DNA of 64,000 nt from Staphylococcus sp. M0911 (GCF_003491325.1 NZ_CP022881.1:1178001-1242000); one strand, 5' to 3'; shown: positions 35,004-46,128, counted from the first letter of the stretch. Made by a program: numbers and translations. The notes: generated by a model not told the origin, from the letters alone.

Positions 35004-35037
35004 GCAGGCATTGTTATCTTACAATGCCTGCTTTTTT
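35004..35037 (+). terminator. Intrinsic terminator after greA
   Basis: An 11-bp perfect stem (35004-35014 with 35021-35031) with a 6-base loop, followed by T6. Confidence 0.95.
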
Positions 35038-35167
35038 AATAGAAAGAATTACTAAGCTATATTTCGATTTTAGTATGAGCAATAGAAAATGACACAATAA
35101 ATAGCGACAAATGAAATTGATTATGATTAAATAGAATATAGAAAATTTTGTATAAATTGTTTTATTG

Positions 35168-35195
35168 TTGAAACGAGCAAATTTTTGTGTATCAT
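35168..35195 (+). promoter_or_regulatory. Candidate promoter of the 5-oxoproline operon
   Basis: Within the gene-free stretch 35038-35310, TTGAAA (35168-35173), a 16-base spacer and TATCAT (35190-35195) form the best promoter-like pair. A second possibility is the extended -10 TG-A-TACAAT at 35254-35262. Nothing else is recognised in this stretch. Confidence 0.35.
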
Positions 35196-35310
35196 GACAA
35201 ATTGGTTATTAACAATAATTCGAATTACTTATTAAACATATATACAATGAAAATGATACAATAGAATGGTACAACAACTAAGTCCTATAAAAAGGGGAGG
35301 AATTGGTAAG

Positions 35311-36042
35311 TTGGAAACAAGATTGATTAATGAACAATCACTAATGATTTATTTTAAAAATGAAATTAGTGAAAATACATATGAAAAAGTTAATAAGACA
35401 GTACAATATATTCAGAATCAAAAGCACAAGGATATTATTGATATTGTCCCGTCTTACAGAGCCATTCTAATCACATTCGATAATATGAATATCGATGGCA
35501 CTGAATTAATTGAAAATTTAGAACTCAGTCAAATTTCAGACACAAAACTTAATAATCAAAATCAACGTAAGATAATTACCATACCAGTTGTATATGGTGG
35601 AGATTTTGGTCCAGATTTAGATGAAGTTGCGTCTTACAATAATTTGTCAAATGACGAAGTGATAGATATACACACACAACAAGCTTATTTGATTTATATG
35701 CTAGGCTTTATGCCAGGTTTCCCATATTTAGGTGGATTAGATAAGCGCATTCATACACCACGTCGTTCTGAACCAAGAGTTAAGATTGACGCTGGCTCAG
35801 TAGGTATTGCTAATAATCAAACAGGCTTATATCCATTAGATTCGCCTGGAGGTTGGCAAATCATTGGACGAACACCATTAAAAGTTTTTGATTTAAACAG
35901 AGATCCAATGACGATTTATGAGGCTGGTGATTACATTCAATTTAAGGCAATAACACAAGATGAATATGACCAAATTGTATCAGATATTAATAATGAACAT
36001 TTTGACATAGATAAGTGGGTGACTTACGAAAATGAGTATTAA
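35311..36042 (+). CDS. pxpB: 5-oxoprolinase subunit PxpB (KipI family)
   Basis: PxpB, with PxpC and PxpA, forms the prokaryotic ATP-dependent 5-oxoprolinase that opens the lactam ring of 5-oxoproline to glutamate. The 243-residue protein has the AHS1/KipI fold with motifs IVPSYRAILITFD, LGFMPGFPYLGGLD and the RSEPRVKIDAGSVGIA-NNQTGLYP region. The start is TTG 35311, ten bases after AGGGGAGG; an in-frame ATG at 35266 lies upstream of that site. In B. subtilis the homologue is named KipI, a KinA inhibitor, but no KinA-type sporulation kinase is expected in Staphylococcus. It overlaps pxpC by 11 bases, typical of subunits made in equal amounts. Confidence 0.9.
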   Translation: METRLINEQSLMIYFKNEISENTYEKVNKTVQYIQNQKHKDIIDIVPSYRAILITFDNMNIDGTELIENLELSQISDTKLNNQNQRKIITIPVVYGGDFGPDLDEVASYNNLSNDEVIDIHTQQAYLIYMLGFMPGFPYLGGLDKRIHTPRRSEPRVKIDAGSVGIANNQTGLYPLDSPGGWQIIGRTPLKVFDLNRDPMTIYEAGDYIQFKAITQDEYDQIVSDINNEHFDIDKWVTYENEY

Positions 36043-36955
36043 AATTTTGAAACCAGGTTTATTTACTACGGTTCAAGATATTGGTCGTAAAGGTTATATG
36101 AACGTTGGGTTTTCAGAGGCAGGTGCACTTGATCTAAATCATTATCAAATTGCATCTCATCTCATTGGTAATGATGGCCCAGCACTGGAATTTACAATTA
36201 TTGGCCCATCGATTCAGTTTCTAAAAGAGAATTCATTTACCATTGCAGGTGGTCGTTTCAATGCGTTACTCAATGGTGAAGCTATTGAATCTCAAATTAT
36301 ATACGGTGTGAAGCCAGGTGATATATTAGAGATTGGTAATGCCATAAAAGGTGCTAGAGGGTATATTACCTTTGGACAACCTTTAGATATACCAATCATT
36401 GCAGATAGTTATTCAACACACACAAGAAGTAATATGGGTGGTTATAAAGGTCGATCATTGAAGAAAGATGATATTATTCAAACAAATGATGACCCTTCGT
36501 ATAAGAATAACATTGGGCGTGCATCACAAATTAATCTTGCCAATAAAGATAATGTGATACACATCATTGAAGGACCACAGATTGAATCATTCTCTGAAGA
36601 TGCTAAAGCAAAGTTAACAGATAATGAATATGTTATTTCAGAGATATCTGATCGTATGGGTTTCCGTCTTAAAGGAGAAAATATTGTACCTGAAGAAAGT
36701 GCAGATATCATTTCAGAGCCTGTAGCATTAGGTAGTATTCAAGTACCGAATGATGGTAACCCTATCATTTTACTAAATGATAAACAGACTGTTGGTGGTT
36801 ATACAAAAATTGCTACGGTTACACAATTAGGATTAAGTCAATTAGTCCAATTTCAACCAGGAGAATCTATTCGATTTAAGTGGATATCTGTAGAAGATGC
36901 TATAAATGAATCAAAGCAATTTAATAAACAATTCCAAGAAGAATTAAAAAAATAA
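36032..36955 (+). CDS. pxpC: 5-oxoprolinase subunit PxpC (KipA family)
   Basis: AHS2/KipA-fold partner of PxpB, 307 residues. Signatures are GLFTTVQDIGRKGYMNVGFSE near the N-terminus, GAMD-like AGALD, GARGYITFGQPLDIP, and SDRMGFRLKG plus the PNDGNPIILLNDKQTVGGYTKI block. Known biochemistry: PxpBC activates the ring in the 5-oxoprolinase reaction; the same fold pair forms the carboxyltransferase domain of urea carboxylase. Start ATG 36032 is inside the pxpB end. An 83-base gap without recognisable signals separates it from the biotin carrier gene. Confidence 0.9.
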   Translation: MSIKILKPGLFTTVQDIGRKGYMNVGFSEAGALDLNHYQIASHLIGNDGPALEFTIIGPSIQFLKENSFTIAGGRFNALLNGEAIESQIIYGVKPGDILEIGNAIKGARGYITFGQPLDIPIIADSYSTHTRSNMGGYKGRSLKKDDIIQTNDDPSYKNNIGRASQINLANKDNVIHIIEGPQIESFSEDAKAKLTDNEYVISEISDRMGFRLKGENIVPEESADIISEPVALGSIQVPNDGNPIILLNDKQTVGGYTKIATVTQLGLSQLVQFQPGESIRFKWISVEDAINESKQFNKQFQEELKK

Positions 36956-37038
36956 AAAGTCAGCCGCTATATGACATGAAAAATATGAGAAGAACATCTA
37001 GAAAATTAGCGAATCTGATGAAAGGAGAATTTTAACAA

Positions 37039-37485
37039 ATGAATACCAAAAAAATAGAAGAGATTATTAAATTAGTAAAAGCAAATGATGTTAAAAAATT
37101 TAAATATAAAGATTTTGAGAATGAAATAGAGTTAGATTTCACAGAAGGTCAAGTTATTTCACAAGCGCCTTCCGTTTCACAAGGTCCAAGCAGTACTTCA
37201 AATAATAATGCTCAACAAGATTCTCAAAGTACTGATACTCAAAATGAAGAGAATGCTATTAAATCACCTATGGTTGGCACGTTCTTTTTACAAGATAGTA
37301 AAGAATTAACTGAACCACAAATTAAAGTTGGAGACAAAATTGAAAAAGGTGACGTTATAGGTTTTATTGAGGCAATGAAAGTAATGAATGAAGTGACGAG
37401 TGATATTGCTGGAGAAGTGGCTAATATTGCTGTAGAACATGGTACAAATGTTGAATATGACCAAGTATTAGTGACTTTGAAGTAA
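37039..37485 (+). CDS. Biotin carboxyl carrier protein, second type (AccB-like)
   Basis: A 148-residue carrier with a C-terminal biotinyl domain (about 74-148). The biotin attachment motif EAMKVMNEV puts biotin on Lys114, preceded by SPMVGTFF. An N-terminal helical segment (1-35) and a Ser/Gln/Asn-rich linker (about 38-72) follow the AccB layout. AAAGGAG precedes ATG 37039. No carboxyltransferase genes accA/accD are near. It is placed between pxpC and a biotin carboxylase gene inside the 5-oxoprolinase operon, so it probably serves that operon and not fatty acid synthesis (inference). Confidence 0.9.
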   Translation: MNTKKIEEIIKLVKANDVKKFKYKDFENEIELDFTEGQVISQAPSVSQGPSSTSNNNAQQDSQSTDTQNEENAIKSPMVGTFFLQDSKELTEPQIKVGDKIEKGDVIGFIEAMKVMNEVTSDIAGEVANIAVEHGTNVEYDQVLVTLK

Positions 37486-37498
37486 GGAGGCTTACATA

Positions 37499-38860
37499 AT
37501 GTATCGATGTTTAATTGCAAACAGAGGGGAAATTGCTGTAAGGATTATTCGTGCCTGTAGAGAAATGGGTATCGAAACCGTAGCAATTTATGCTAAAGGA
37601 GATGAAGATAGTCTCCATGTAGGGTTAGCAGATCAAGCTATATGTATTGGTGAAGCGAACCCTCTTGATAGCTATTTAAATATTCCAAGAATAATTGGAG
37701 CCGCTGAGGTAAGTGGTGCAAACGCTATACACCCAGGGTATGGTTTTTTATCAGAATCAACTTCATTTGCTGAAGCTGTTGAAGATAATAATATTCATTT
37801 TATAGGACCTAATAAAACTACTATGGAAATGATGGGAGATAAAATAACAGCTAGACAAACAGTAGATGGCGCTGGTGTACCAGTGATACCTGGATCTACC
37901 GACGAAGTAAAATCAGTAGAGGAAATTGAAGAACTTGCTAAAGATATCGGTTTTCCTGTCGTATTAAAAGCCGCTAGTGGTGGCGGTGGAAAAGGTATAC
38001 GAATTGTTAAAGAACCAGAACAATTAGCTAAGGCATTTAAAGAAGCAAAAAGTGAAGGTCAAAAATATTTCAACGATGATCGTGTATATGTTGAAGCATT
38101 TATACCAGTAGCCAAACATGTTGAAGTACAAATTATTGGCGATGGTAAAGATAACTTTGTGCATTTAGGTGAACGTGACTGCTCAGTACAAAGAAAGAAT
38201 CAAAAATTAATTGAAGAATCTCCATGTGCCGCACTTACGGAAGAAAGACGAGCACGAATTTGTGAAGATGCAGTTAAAGTAGCAAAAGCATCACAGTACA
38301 GAAGTGCAGGAACAATTGAATTTTTAGTTACTGAAGATGCACATTATTTTATTGAAATGAATGCTAGAATTCAAGTCGAACATACAGTAACCGAAATGCG
38401 TGCGGATAGAGATTTATTAGTCGCACAACTATATTTACTACAACATGATGAGTTACCGTTTAAACAAGAAGATATCCAATTTAATGGTCACGTCATTGAA
38501 GCTAGAATAAATGCTGAAAATCCGGAAAAACAATTCCAGCCTACACCAGGTAAAGTTAACGGTTTGCATTTACCACAAGGTTTTAATGTCAGAGTAGATT
38601 CACTTCTTTATCCAGGCTATAAGGTTTCACCTTACTATGACTCATTAGTAGCCAAAGTAATTGTTAAAGGGTCAGATAGAAGTAGTGCAATCCAAAAATT
38701 AAAAGTGACGTTAGATGAAATGGTTATTGATGGCTTTACAACGACAGCGGATTTCCTATATGCAGTACTCAATTATCCTGCTTATGCCGATGGAGATGCC
38801 AGAAATGTTGATATAAAATTCCTTGAAAAATATCAAATTATTAAAGGGGTGACTTTATAA
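37499..38860 (+). CDS. Biotin carboxylase, second type (AccC-like)
   Basis: ATP-grasp enzyme that carboxylates biotin on its carrier protein with bicarbonate. The 453-residue length matches free AccC. Seen are the N-terminal [20 protein letters not shown] (about 5-24), the HPGYGFLSE segment, ATP loop [11 protein letters not shown] (about 158-168), [19 protein letters not shown] and [10 protein letters not shown] (about 285-294), so the active site appears complete. AGGAGG precedes ATG 37499. It is 13 bases from the carrier gene and overlaps pxpA by one base (TAATG), strongly coupling it to 5-oxoproline metabolism. Confidence 0.93.
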   Translation: MYRCLIANRGEIAVRIIRACREMGIETVAIYAKGDEDSLHVGLADQAICIGEANPLDSYLNIPRIIGAAEVSGANAIHPGYGFLSESTSFAEAVEDNNIHFIGPNKTTMEMMGDKITARQTVDGAGVPVIPGSTDEVKSVEEIEELAKDIGFPVVLKAASGGGGKGIRIVKEPEQLAKAFKEAKSEGQKYFNDDRVYVEAFIPVAKHVEVQIIGDGKDNFVHLGERDCSVQRKNQKLIEESPCAALTEERRARICEDAVKVAKASQYRSAGTIEFLVTEDAHYFIEMNARIQVEHTVTEMRADRDLLVAQLYLLQHDELPFKQEDIQFNGHVIEARINAENPEKQFQPTPGKVNGLHLPQGFNVRVDSLLYPGYKVSPYYDSLVAKVIVKGSDRSSAIQKLKVTLDEMVIDGFTTTADFLYAVLNYPAYADGDARNVDIKFLEKYQIIKGVTL

Positions 38861-39612
38861 TGCAAGTCGATTTAAATTGTGACTTAGGTGAAGCATTTGG
38901 TAACTATTCTTTTGGTGGAGATAAAGACATACTACCATTAATCACATCAGCCAATATCGCGTGTGGATTTCATGCTGGAGATGCCAATGTGATGAACGAA
39001 ACAATACAATTAGCAAAAAAACACAACATAGGCATTGGTGCACATCCTGGATTACCTGATCTACAAGGTTTTGGTCGCCGTAAATTAGATATGTCACCTG
39101 AAGAAATATATAACATCGTAGTTTACCAACTTGGGGCGCTAAATGGCTTTTGTCAAATTCATGATGTGAAGATGAATCATGTAAAACCACATGGGGCACT
39201 GTATCAAATGGGCGCCAAAGATAAGACGATTGCAAGTGCAATTGCACAAGCAGTATATGACTTTGATAAAACATTGGTATTTGTTGGTTTAGCTAATACA
39301 TTACTCATTTCAGAAGCTGAAAAAATAGGTTTAAAAACTGCATCTGAGGTTTTTGCTGATCGTCGATATGAAGATGACGGACAACTCGTTAGTCGTAAAG
39401 AACCTGATGCTGTAATATCCGACTCTGAGGAAGCATTAAATCAAGTTATTAAAATGGTAACAGAAAATAAAGTTGTATCTAAAAACAATAAAGAAATCAC
39501 ACTTCAAGCAGATACGATATGTGTACACGGTGACGGCGCACATGCATTAGAATTTGTAACTAAAATTAGGGAAAAATTAACGAAAGAAGGCATTGATATT
39601 CAATCCTTATAG
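38860..39612 (+). CDS. pxpA: 5-oxoprolinase subunit PxpA (LamB/YcsF family)
   Basis: LamB/YcsF TIM-barrel-like hydrolase subunit, 250 residues. Family motifs are [12 protein letters not shown] (3-14), [15 protein letters not shown] (about 31-45), [16 protein letters not shown] (about 58-73), [12 protein letters not shown] (about 107-118) and [15 protein letters not shown] (about 165-179), all with the metal/catalytic His, Asp and Lys residues. In the known complex PxpA completes ring opening to glutamate. It is translationally coupled to the biotin carboxylase gene. Confidence 0.94.
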   Translation: MQVDLNCDLGEAFGNYSFGGDKDILPLITSANIACGFHAGDANVMNETIQLAKKHNIGIGAHPGLPDLQGFGRRKLDMSPEEIYNIVVYQLGALNGFCQIHDVKMNHVKPHGALYQMGAKDKTIASAIAQAVYDFDKTLVFVGLANTLLISEAEKIGLKTASEVFADRRYEDDGQLVSRKEPDAVISDSEEALNQVIKMVTENKVVSKNNKEITLQADTICVHGDGAHALEFVTKIREKLTKEGIDIQSL

Positions 39613-39623
39613 GGGGTTCTAAC

Positions 39624-40859
39624 ATGGGAGAAAAATTAACATCAAACAATAATGGGAAAGCAACATTCACTAGAAATCATAAAAGATTATTGCTAGGATC
39701 AGTCTTTTTAATGGCAACGTCAGCAATCGGACCTGCCTTTTTAACTCAAACAGCAGTATTTACTGCACAATTTTATGCTAGTTTCGCGTTTGCGATTTTA
39801 ATTTCTATATTAATAGATATAGGTGCACAAATTAATATCTGGAGAGTTCTTGTAGTTACTGGCTTAAGAGGACAAGAGGTATCCAATAAAATTGTTCCTG
39901 GGCTTGGAACAGTTATCTCTGTTTTAATTGCATTTGGTGGATTAGCATTTAATATTGGTAATATTGCCGGTGCAGGTCTTGGGTTAAACGCTATGTTTGG
40001 TATAGATGTAAAATGGGGTGCAGCGATTACTGCTATCTTTTCAATTTTGATTTTTGTTAGTAAAAGTGGTCAAAAAATTATGGATGTAGTATCTATGATT
40101 TTAGGTGTCATTATGATATTGATCGTCGCATATGTCATGGTTGTATCTAATCCACCATATGGAGATGCTTTGGTACATACCTTTGCACCTGAACATCCAA
40201 TCAAATTAATTTTACCTATTATTACATTAGTGGGTGGAACAGTTGGCGGATATATAACATTTGCTGGAGCTCACAGAATTTTGGATTCTGGTATCAAAGG
40301 TAAAGAATTTTTACCATTTGTTAACCATTCAGCCATTGCAGGTATTTTAACTACGGGTGTTATGCGTACATTACTATTCCTAGCAGTATTAGGTGTTGTT
40401 GTAACAGGAGTAACGCTTAGTTCTGAAAATCCACCAGCATCAGTGTTCGAACATGCTATAGGACCTATTGGTAAAAATATATTTGGTGTGGTGATTTTTG
40501 CAGCAGCAATGTCTTCAGTAATTGGTTCAGCCTATACTAGTGCGACTTTCTTAAAAACGATGCACAAATCACTCTTTAATAAGAATAATTTAATTGTTAT
40601 CACATTTATTGTTATTTCAACAATTATTTTCTTATTCATCGGTAAACCTGTAAGTTTACTTATTATCGCAGGTGTGATTAATGGTTGGATCTTACCAATT
40701 ACACTTTCTGTCATTTTAATTGCAAGTAGAAAAAAATCGATTGTTGGTGATTATAAACACCCAACATGGATGCTAATATTCGGTATTGTAGCTGTAATCG
40801 TTACAATTTTAACTGGTATCTTTTCACTACAAGATTTAGCAAGTTTATGGAAAGGTTAA
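39624..40859 (+). CDS. NRAMP-related membrane transporter (YcsG-like), likely not a metal carrier
   Basis: An integral membrane protein of 411 residues with about 11 hydrophobic helices in the LeuT/NRAMP arrangement. The family's GPGFL appears as GPAFL (36-40), but the metal-binding DPGN of helix 1 falls in TAVFTAQF and is absent; the helix 6 MPH motif is replaced by TFAGAHR (about 212-218). Therefore I infer a non-metal substrate. Its place as last gene after pxpA suggests uptake of 5-oxoproline or a related compound, as for ycsG in the B. subtilis ycsFGI-kip operon. RBS AGGGGG precedes ATG 39624. Confidence 0.8.
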   Translation: MGEKLTSNNNGKATFTRNHKRLLLGSVFLMATSAIGPAFLTQTAVFTAQFYASFAFAILISILIDIGAQINIWRVLVVTGLRGQEVSNKIVPGLGTVISVLIAFGGLAFNIGNIAGAGLGLNAMFGIDVKWGAAITAIFSILIFVSKSGQKIMDVVSMILGVIMILIVAYVMVVSNPPYGDALVHTFAPEHPIKLILPIITLVGGTVGGYITFAGAHRILDSGIKGKEFLPFVNHSAIAGILTTGVMRTLLFLAVLGVVVTGVTLSSENPPASVFEHAIGPIGKNIFGVVIFAAAMSSVIGSAYTSATFLKTMHKSLFNKNNLIVITFIVISTIIFLFIGKPVSLLIIAGVINGWILPITLSVILIASRKKSIVGDYKHPTWMLIFGIVAVIVTILTGIFSLQDLASLWKG

Positions 40860-40893
40860 ATCATAGTTTTAATTTAATAAAATAATAATAATT

Positions 40894-41078
40894 AAAGGGC
40901 GTTAATACATTGAGGTCCTGATAAAAGTAAATAGGATTATAGATAATTTACAATCCAATGTTAAGAGATTAACTTTGTAAAGTTATTATATAATTCTAGT
41001 TTCGAAGAACTGTTTTGATTCAGTTCAAGTGGTTAATTACTTTTTCATATTTCCTCATTGTATTAGCGCTTTATTTTT
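40894..41078 (+). other. Long inverted-repeat element with nested hairpins (MITE-like or structured RNA)
   Basis: The gap 40860-41177 contains arms 40896-40915 and 41053-41072 that pair over 20 positions with one mismatch and a few G-U pairs. The 137 bases between them hold several shorter stems: GGATT/AATCC (about 40933-40955), AACTT/AAGTT (about 40971-40984) and GAACTG/CAGTTC (about 41007-41026). A T-rich stretch (TATTTTTAA) follows the right arm. No open frame or T-box/riboswitch motif is seen. It could be an elaborate terminator for the transporter operon, an unannotated RNA, or a miniature transposable element. Confidence 0.6.
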
Positions 41079-41177
41079 AATAGTACATAGTGATTTTAAT
41101 ACTCGTAGTGTCGTTGAAATTATGAAAATGTGATAGAATAACTAATGCTAGTATAATATAAGTAAGGTGGGACAATA

Positions 41178-41864
41178 ATGATTGGTATTATTGGTGCAAT
41201 GGAAGAAGAAGTTTCCATTTTAAAAGATAAATTAGTGAATTTAAGTGAAATTACAGTTGCACATGTTAAATTTTATACAGGGCAACTTAATCATAAAGAG
41301 GTTGTTATTACTCAAAGCGGTATAGGTAAAGTCAATGCAGCAATATCAACTACATTACTCATCGAAAAATTTAATCCTAAATTCATTATCAATACAGGTT
41401 CTGCTGGTGCATTAGATGAAAGCCTAGAAATTGGAGATGTATTGATCAGTAATGATGTGACTTATCACGATGCTGATGCGACTGCATTTGGATATGCATT
41501 AGGACAAATTCCACAAATGCCTGAAAAATATGAAGCTAATCAACAATTATTAAAAGAAACTGTTGAAGTGGTACAACAACAACATTTAAATGCTAAAACA
41601 GGCTTGATAGTGAGTGGCGATAGCTTCATAGGTAGTGCAGAACAACGTAAATTAATAAAATCTCGTTTTGCAGACGCTATGGCTGTTGAAATGGAAGCAA
41701 CAGCAATTGCACAAGTATGTTATCAATTTAAAGTTCCTTTTATAATCACAAGAGCGGTATCTGATTTAGCAAATGGTGAAGCGGATATGACTTTTGAGGA
41801 ATTTTTAGGTAAGGCTGCAGTTTCTTCAAGTGAAATGGTAGAATTATTAGTAAAAAAATTATAA
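41178..41864 (+). CDS. mtnN: 5'-methylthioadenosine/S-adenosylhomocysteine nucleosidase
   Basis: Pfs/MtnN cleaves MTA and SAH, recycling methionine and adenine and giving the AI-2 precursor. The 228-residue protein begins [12 protein letters not shown] and contains SGIGKVNAA, the INTGSAGAL segment, the VSGDSFIG block and [13 protein letters not shown] with catalytic residues, plus [11 protein letters not shown] near the end. AAGGTGGG precedes ATG 41178. A TATAAT at 41152-41157 might be its -10 but has no clear -35. It leads the yqeG-yqeH-aroE cluster. Confidence 0.97.
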   Translation: MIGIIGAMEEEVSILKDKLVNLSEITVAHVKFYTGQLNHKEVVITQSGIGKVNAAISTTLLIEKFNPKFIINTGSAGALDESLEIGDVLISNDVTYHDADATAFGYALGQIPQMPEKYEANQQLLKETVEVVQQQHLNAKTGLIVSGDSFIGSAEQRKLIKSRFADAMAVEMEATAIAQVCYQFKVPFIITRAVSDLANGEADMTFEEFLGKAAVSSSEMVELLVKKL

Positions 41865-41888
41865 TAAATGAGTAAAGGTGACAGACTA

Positions 41889-42416
41889 ATGGGTATTATT
41901 AAACATTATTTTATGCCTAATGCATATGTTAAATCAGTTTTCGAAATTAATATCGATAAATTAGCAGATACAGGTGTAAAAGGTATTATTACAGATTTAG
42001 ATAACACACTAGTAGGTTGGGATGTTGTTGCGCCTACTGAACAAATAAAACAGTGGTTCAAAGAAGCGAGAGAAAAAGGAATTCAAATTACGATCGTTTC
42101 AAATAATAATGAACAACGTGTTGGTGAATTTTCAAAAGATTTAAATGTAGATTTTATTTGTAAAGCAAGAAAACCAATGGGTAAAGCATTTAAAAAAGCA
42201 ATTAAACAAATGAATATAAAGCCGAATGAAACTGTTGTCATTGGTGATCAAATGTTAACTGACGTTTTCGGTGGTAATCGTAATGGTTTATATACAATTA
42301 TGGTAGTACCTGTTAAAAGAACAGATGGATTTATCACTAAATTTAATCGACTTATTGAAAGAAGATTGTTAAATCACTTTAGAAAAAAAGGTTATATCAA
42401 GTGGGAGGAAAATTGA
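41889..42416 (+). CDS. yqeG: YqeG family HAD-IIIA phosphatase
   Basis: HAD-superfamily phosphatase, 175 residues. The nucleophile motif is TDLDNTLVGWD (first Asp near residue 36), motif II is IVSNN, Lys is in ARKPMGKAF and the final acids in VIGDQMLTDVFGGNRNG. In plants and bacteria related proteins act on phosphatidylglycerophosphate; bacterial YqeG substrate is not certain. The start is ATG 41889, eight bases from AAAGGTGA; an in-frame ATG at 41868 lacks a site. It is immediately followed by yqeH. Confidence 0.92.
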   Translation: MGIIKHYFMPNAYVKSVFEINIDKLADTGVKGIITDLDNTLVGWDVVAPTEQIKQWFKEAREKGIQITIVSNNNEQRVGEFSKDLNVDFICKARKPMGKAFKKAIKQMNIKPNETVVIGDQMLTDVFGGNRNGLYTIMVVPVKRTDGFITKFNRLIERRLLNHFRKKGYIKWEEN

Positions 42417-43517
42417 TTGAGTGAAGAATTAAAATGTATTGGTTGTGGAGCGCCTTTGCAATCTGAGGATAAGAATGCACCTGGTTATGTTCCAGAACAC
42501 AATTTATTTAGAGAAGATGTTATCTGTAAACGATGTTTTCGTCTGAAAAATTATAATGAAGTTCAAGATGTGGGCATGGATAGTGAAGACTTCTTAAATT
42601 TACTAACAGGTTTGTCTGACAAAAGTGGCATAGTAGTAAATGTAGTTGATGTTTTTGATTTTGAGGGTTCATTTATCAATGCCATTAAACGAATTGTAGG
42701 TAATAAAAAAATCATCTTAGTTGCTAACAAAATGGATTTACTACCTAAACAGATTAATCACCGTCGCGTAAAAGAGTGGTTGAAACGCGCCGCTAAAAAA
42801 TATGGACTTGAAGCGGAAGATGTAGTACTTATTTCTGCAGAAAAAGGGCAAGACATCGAAGACTTATTAGATTCAATCAATAAGTATCGTGATCAAGAAG
42901 ATGTATATATTGTCGGTACAACTAATGTAGGTAAATCCACATTAATAAATAAACTTATAGAACTAAGTGTGGGTGAAAAAGATGTTGTTACAACATCAAG
43001 ATTCCCAGGTACTACATTAGATATGATTGATATACCTTTAGATGAAAAATCCTTTATGTTTGATACGCCAGGAATAATACAGTCTCATCAAATGACTCAT
43101 TTTGTAACTGAAAAAGAATTAAAATTAGTTATGCCTAAAAAAGAAATTAAACAACGTGTTTATCAATTAAATGAAGGCCAAACTCTGTTCTTTGGTGGTT
43201 TAGCACGAATCGATTATGTCTCAGGTGGTAAAAGACCTTTAGTATGTTTCTTCTCTAATGAACTAAATATACATCGAACTAAAACAGAAAAAGCAAATGA
43301 ATTATGGAAGAATCATATAGGCGATTTATTAACACCACCGCATGATCCTAGCCAATTTAATATGAGTGAAATGAAAGCTGTTCGTTTAGAAACTGGTAAA
43401 GAGAAAAGAGATGTAATGATTTCTGGTTTAGGTTTTATAACGATTGATTCTGGTGCAAAAGTGATTGTTAGAGTCCCTAAAAATGTAGATGTCATCTTAA
43501 GAAATTCAATATTATAG
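42417..43517 (+). CDS. yqeH: Ribosome biogenesis GTPase YqeH
   Basis: YqeH is a circularly permuted GTPase needed for 30S assembly. The 366-residue protein has an N-terminal zinc finger (CIGCGAPLQ at about 6-14 and CKRCFRLKN at about 38-46). The permuted order is seen directly: G4 (VANKMDLL) and G5 (ISAEKG) precede G1 (GTTNVGKST, about 167-175) and G3 (DTPG). The C-terminal TRAP-like domain follows. TTG 42417 is next to the yqeG stop and eight bases from GGGAGGA. Confidence 0.95.
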   Translation: MSEELKCIGCGAPLQSEDKNAPGYVPEHNLFREDVICKRCFRLKNYNEVQDVGMDSEDFLNLLTGLSDKSGIVVNVVDVFDFEGSFINAIKRIVGNKKIILVANKMDLLPKQINHRRVKEWLKRAAKKYGLEAEDVVLISAEKGQDIEDLLDSINKYRDQEDVYIVGTTNVGKSTLINKLIELSVGEKDVVTTSRFPGTTLDMIDIPLDEKSFMFDTPGIIQSHQMTHFVTEKELKLVMPKKEIKQRVYQLNEGQTLFFGGLARIDYVSGGKRPLVCFFSNELNIHRTKTEKANELWKNHIGDLLTPPHDPSQFNMSEMKAVRLETGKEKRDVMISGLGFITIDSGAKVIVRVPKNVDVILRNSIL

Positions 43518-43528
43518 GAGGGATAAAC

Positions 43529-44337
43529 GTGAAATTTGCAGTAATTGGAGATCCAATTTCACATTCTTTATCACCGCTAATGCATAATAAAAATTTTGAG
43601 TCGTTAGATTTAAAATACACTTATGAAGCAGTTAACATTTCAATTGAAGATTTTGATCATATCAAAGAGATTATTGAAGGTAAAAGTTTAGATGGTTTTA
43701 ATATCACTATTCCACATAAAGAACGTATTATACCTTATTTAGATGAAATTGATCATCAGTCATCATCTGTTGGTGCAGTAAATACTGTATTAATTCGTGA
43801 CGGTAAATGGATAGGTTATAATACAGATGGGATAGGCTATGTTACGGGCTTAAGACAAGTATACAATGATTTAGAAAATGCTTATATTTTAATATTAGGT
43901 GCTGGTGGTGCTAGTAAAGGTATAGCAAATGAACTCAATAAGTTTGTTCAACCTAAACTAACTGTAGCCAATCGTACGATGAAACGTTTTGAGTCATGGG
44001 ATCTAGATGTCAATCAAATTTCACTCGACCAAGCGGAATCACATTTGGATGAGTTTGATATTATTATCAATACTACTCCTGCAGGAATGGATAATAATCA
44101 AGATATACCCATTGATTTAAAATACTTAAACCCAGAAACTTTAGTGAGTGATATTGTATATATACCTTATAAAACGCCTATTTTAATAGCAGCAGAGAAA
44201 AAAGGTAATCCAATATATAATGGATTAGATATGTTTGTATATCAAGGGGCAGAAAGTTTTAAAATATGGACTGGATTACAAGCTGATATCAAGACAATGA
44301 AAAATTCAGTTTTAAACGAACTAAAAGGAGTTAAATA

Positions 44338-44338
<1 letters not shown>
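43529..44338 (+). CDS. aroE: Shikimate dehydrogenase
   Basis: NADP-dependent reduction of 3-dehydroshikimate in aromatic amino acid synthesis. The 269-residue protein has [15 protein letters not shown] (6-20), the catalytic Lys in FNITIPHKE (about 57-65), GAVNTV, the nucleotide loop [11 protein letters not shown] (about 125-135) and [19 protein letters not shown] near the C-terminus. GTG 43529 follows AGGAGG. Position inside the yqeH-yhbY cluster is conserved in Firmicutes. Confidence 0.96.
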
Positions 44339-45774
<1,436 letters not shown>

Positions 45775-46128
45775 ATGAACTCAGACAAATTGTTAAACAT
45801 TGCTGTAGATGCAGCAGAAAACAAAAAAGCAGAAGATATTATTTCTCTTAATATGCAAGGTATTAGTGATATGACAGATTACTTTGTGGTTTGTCATGGA
45901 AACAATGAACGCCAAGTTCAATCGATTGCAAAGGCTGTAAAAGAAGCAGTTCATGAACAAGATATTGATGTGAAACGTATGGAAGGCTATCAAGACGCAA
46001 GATGGATTCTTCTCGACTTAGCTAATGTAGTTGTACATATTTTCCATAAAGACGAGCGTCCTTATTATAATATTGAGAAATTATATCAAGATGCACCAAT
46101 TGAATCATACGGTCAGGTTGTTCACTAA
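45775..46128 (+). CDS. rsfS: Ribosomal silencing factor RsfS
   Basis: RsfS (DUF143/YbeB) binds uL14 on the 50S subunit and blocks subunit joining in starvation. The 117-residue protein contains DMTDYFVVCHGNNERQVQSI (about 32-51), RMEGYQDARWILLD and VVHIFHKDERPYYNIEKLY at the C-terminus, which are the family hallmarks. Its ATG follows the yqeK stop directly. Confidence 0.95.
   Translation: MNSDKLLNIAVDAAENKKAEDIISLNMQGISDMTDYFVVCHGNNERQVQSIAKAVKEAVHEQDIDVKRMEGYQDARWILLDLANVVVHIFHKDERPYYNIEKLYQDAPIESYGQVVH

Noticed and set aside
35311..36955. KipI/KipA as sporulation kinase regulators
   Set aside because: The genus does not sporulate and the operon includes pxpA; the 5-oxoprolinase role explains the context better.
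40860..41177. T-box or known riboswitch before mtnN
   Set aside because: The T-box core AGGGTGG is absent, and no SAM- or purine-riboswitch core motif is recognisable; the inverted-repeat element is reported instead.
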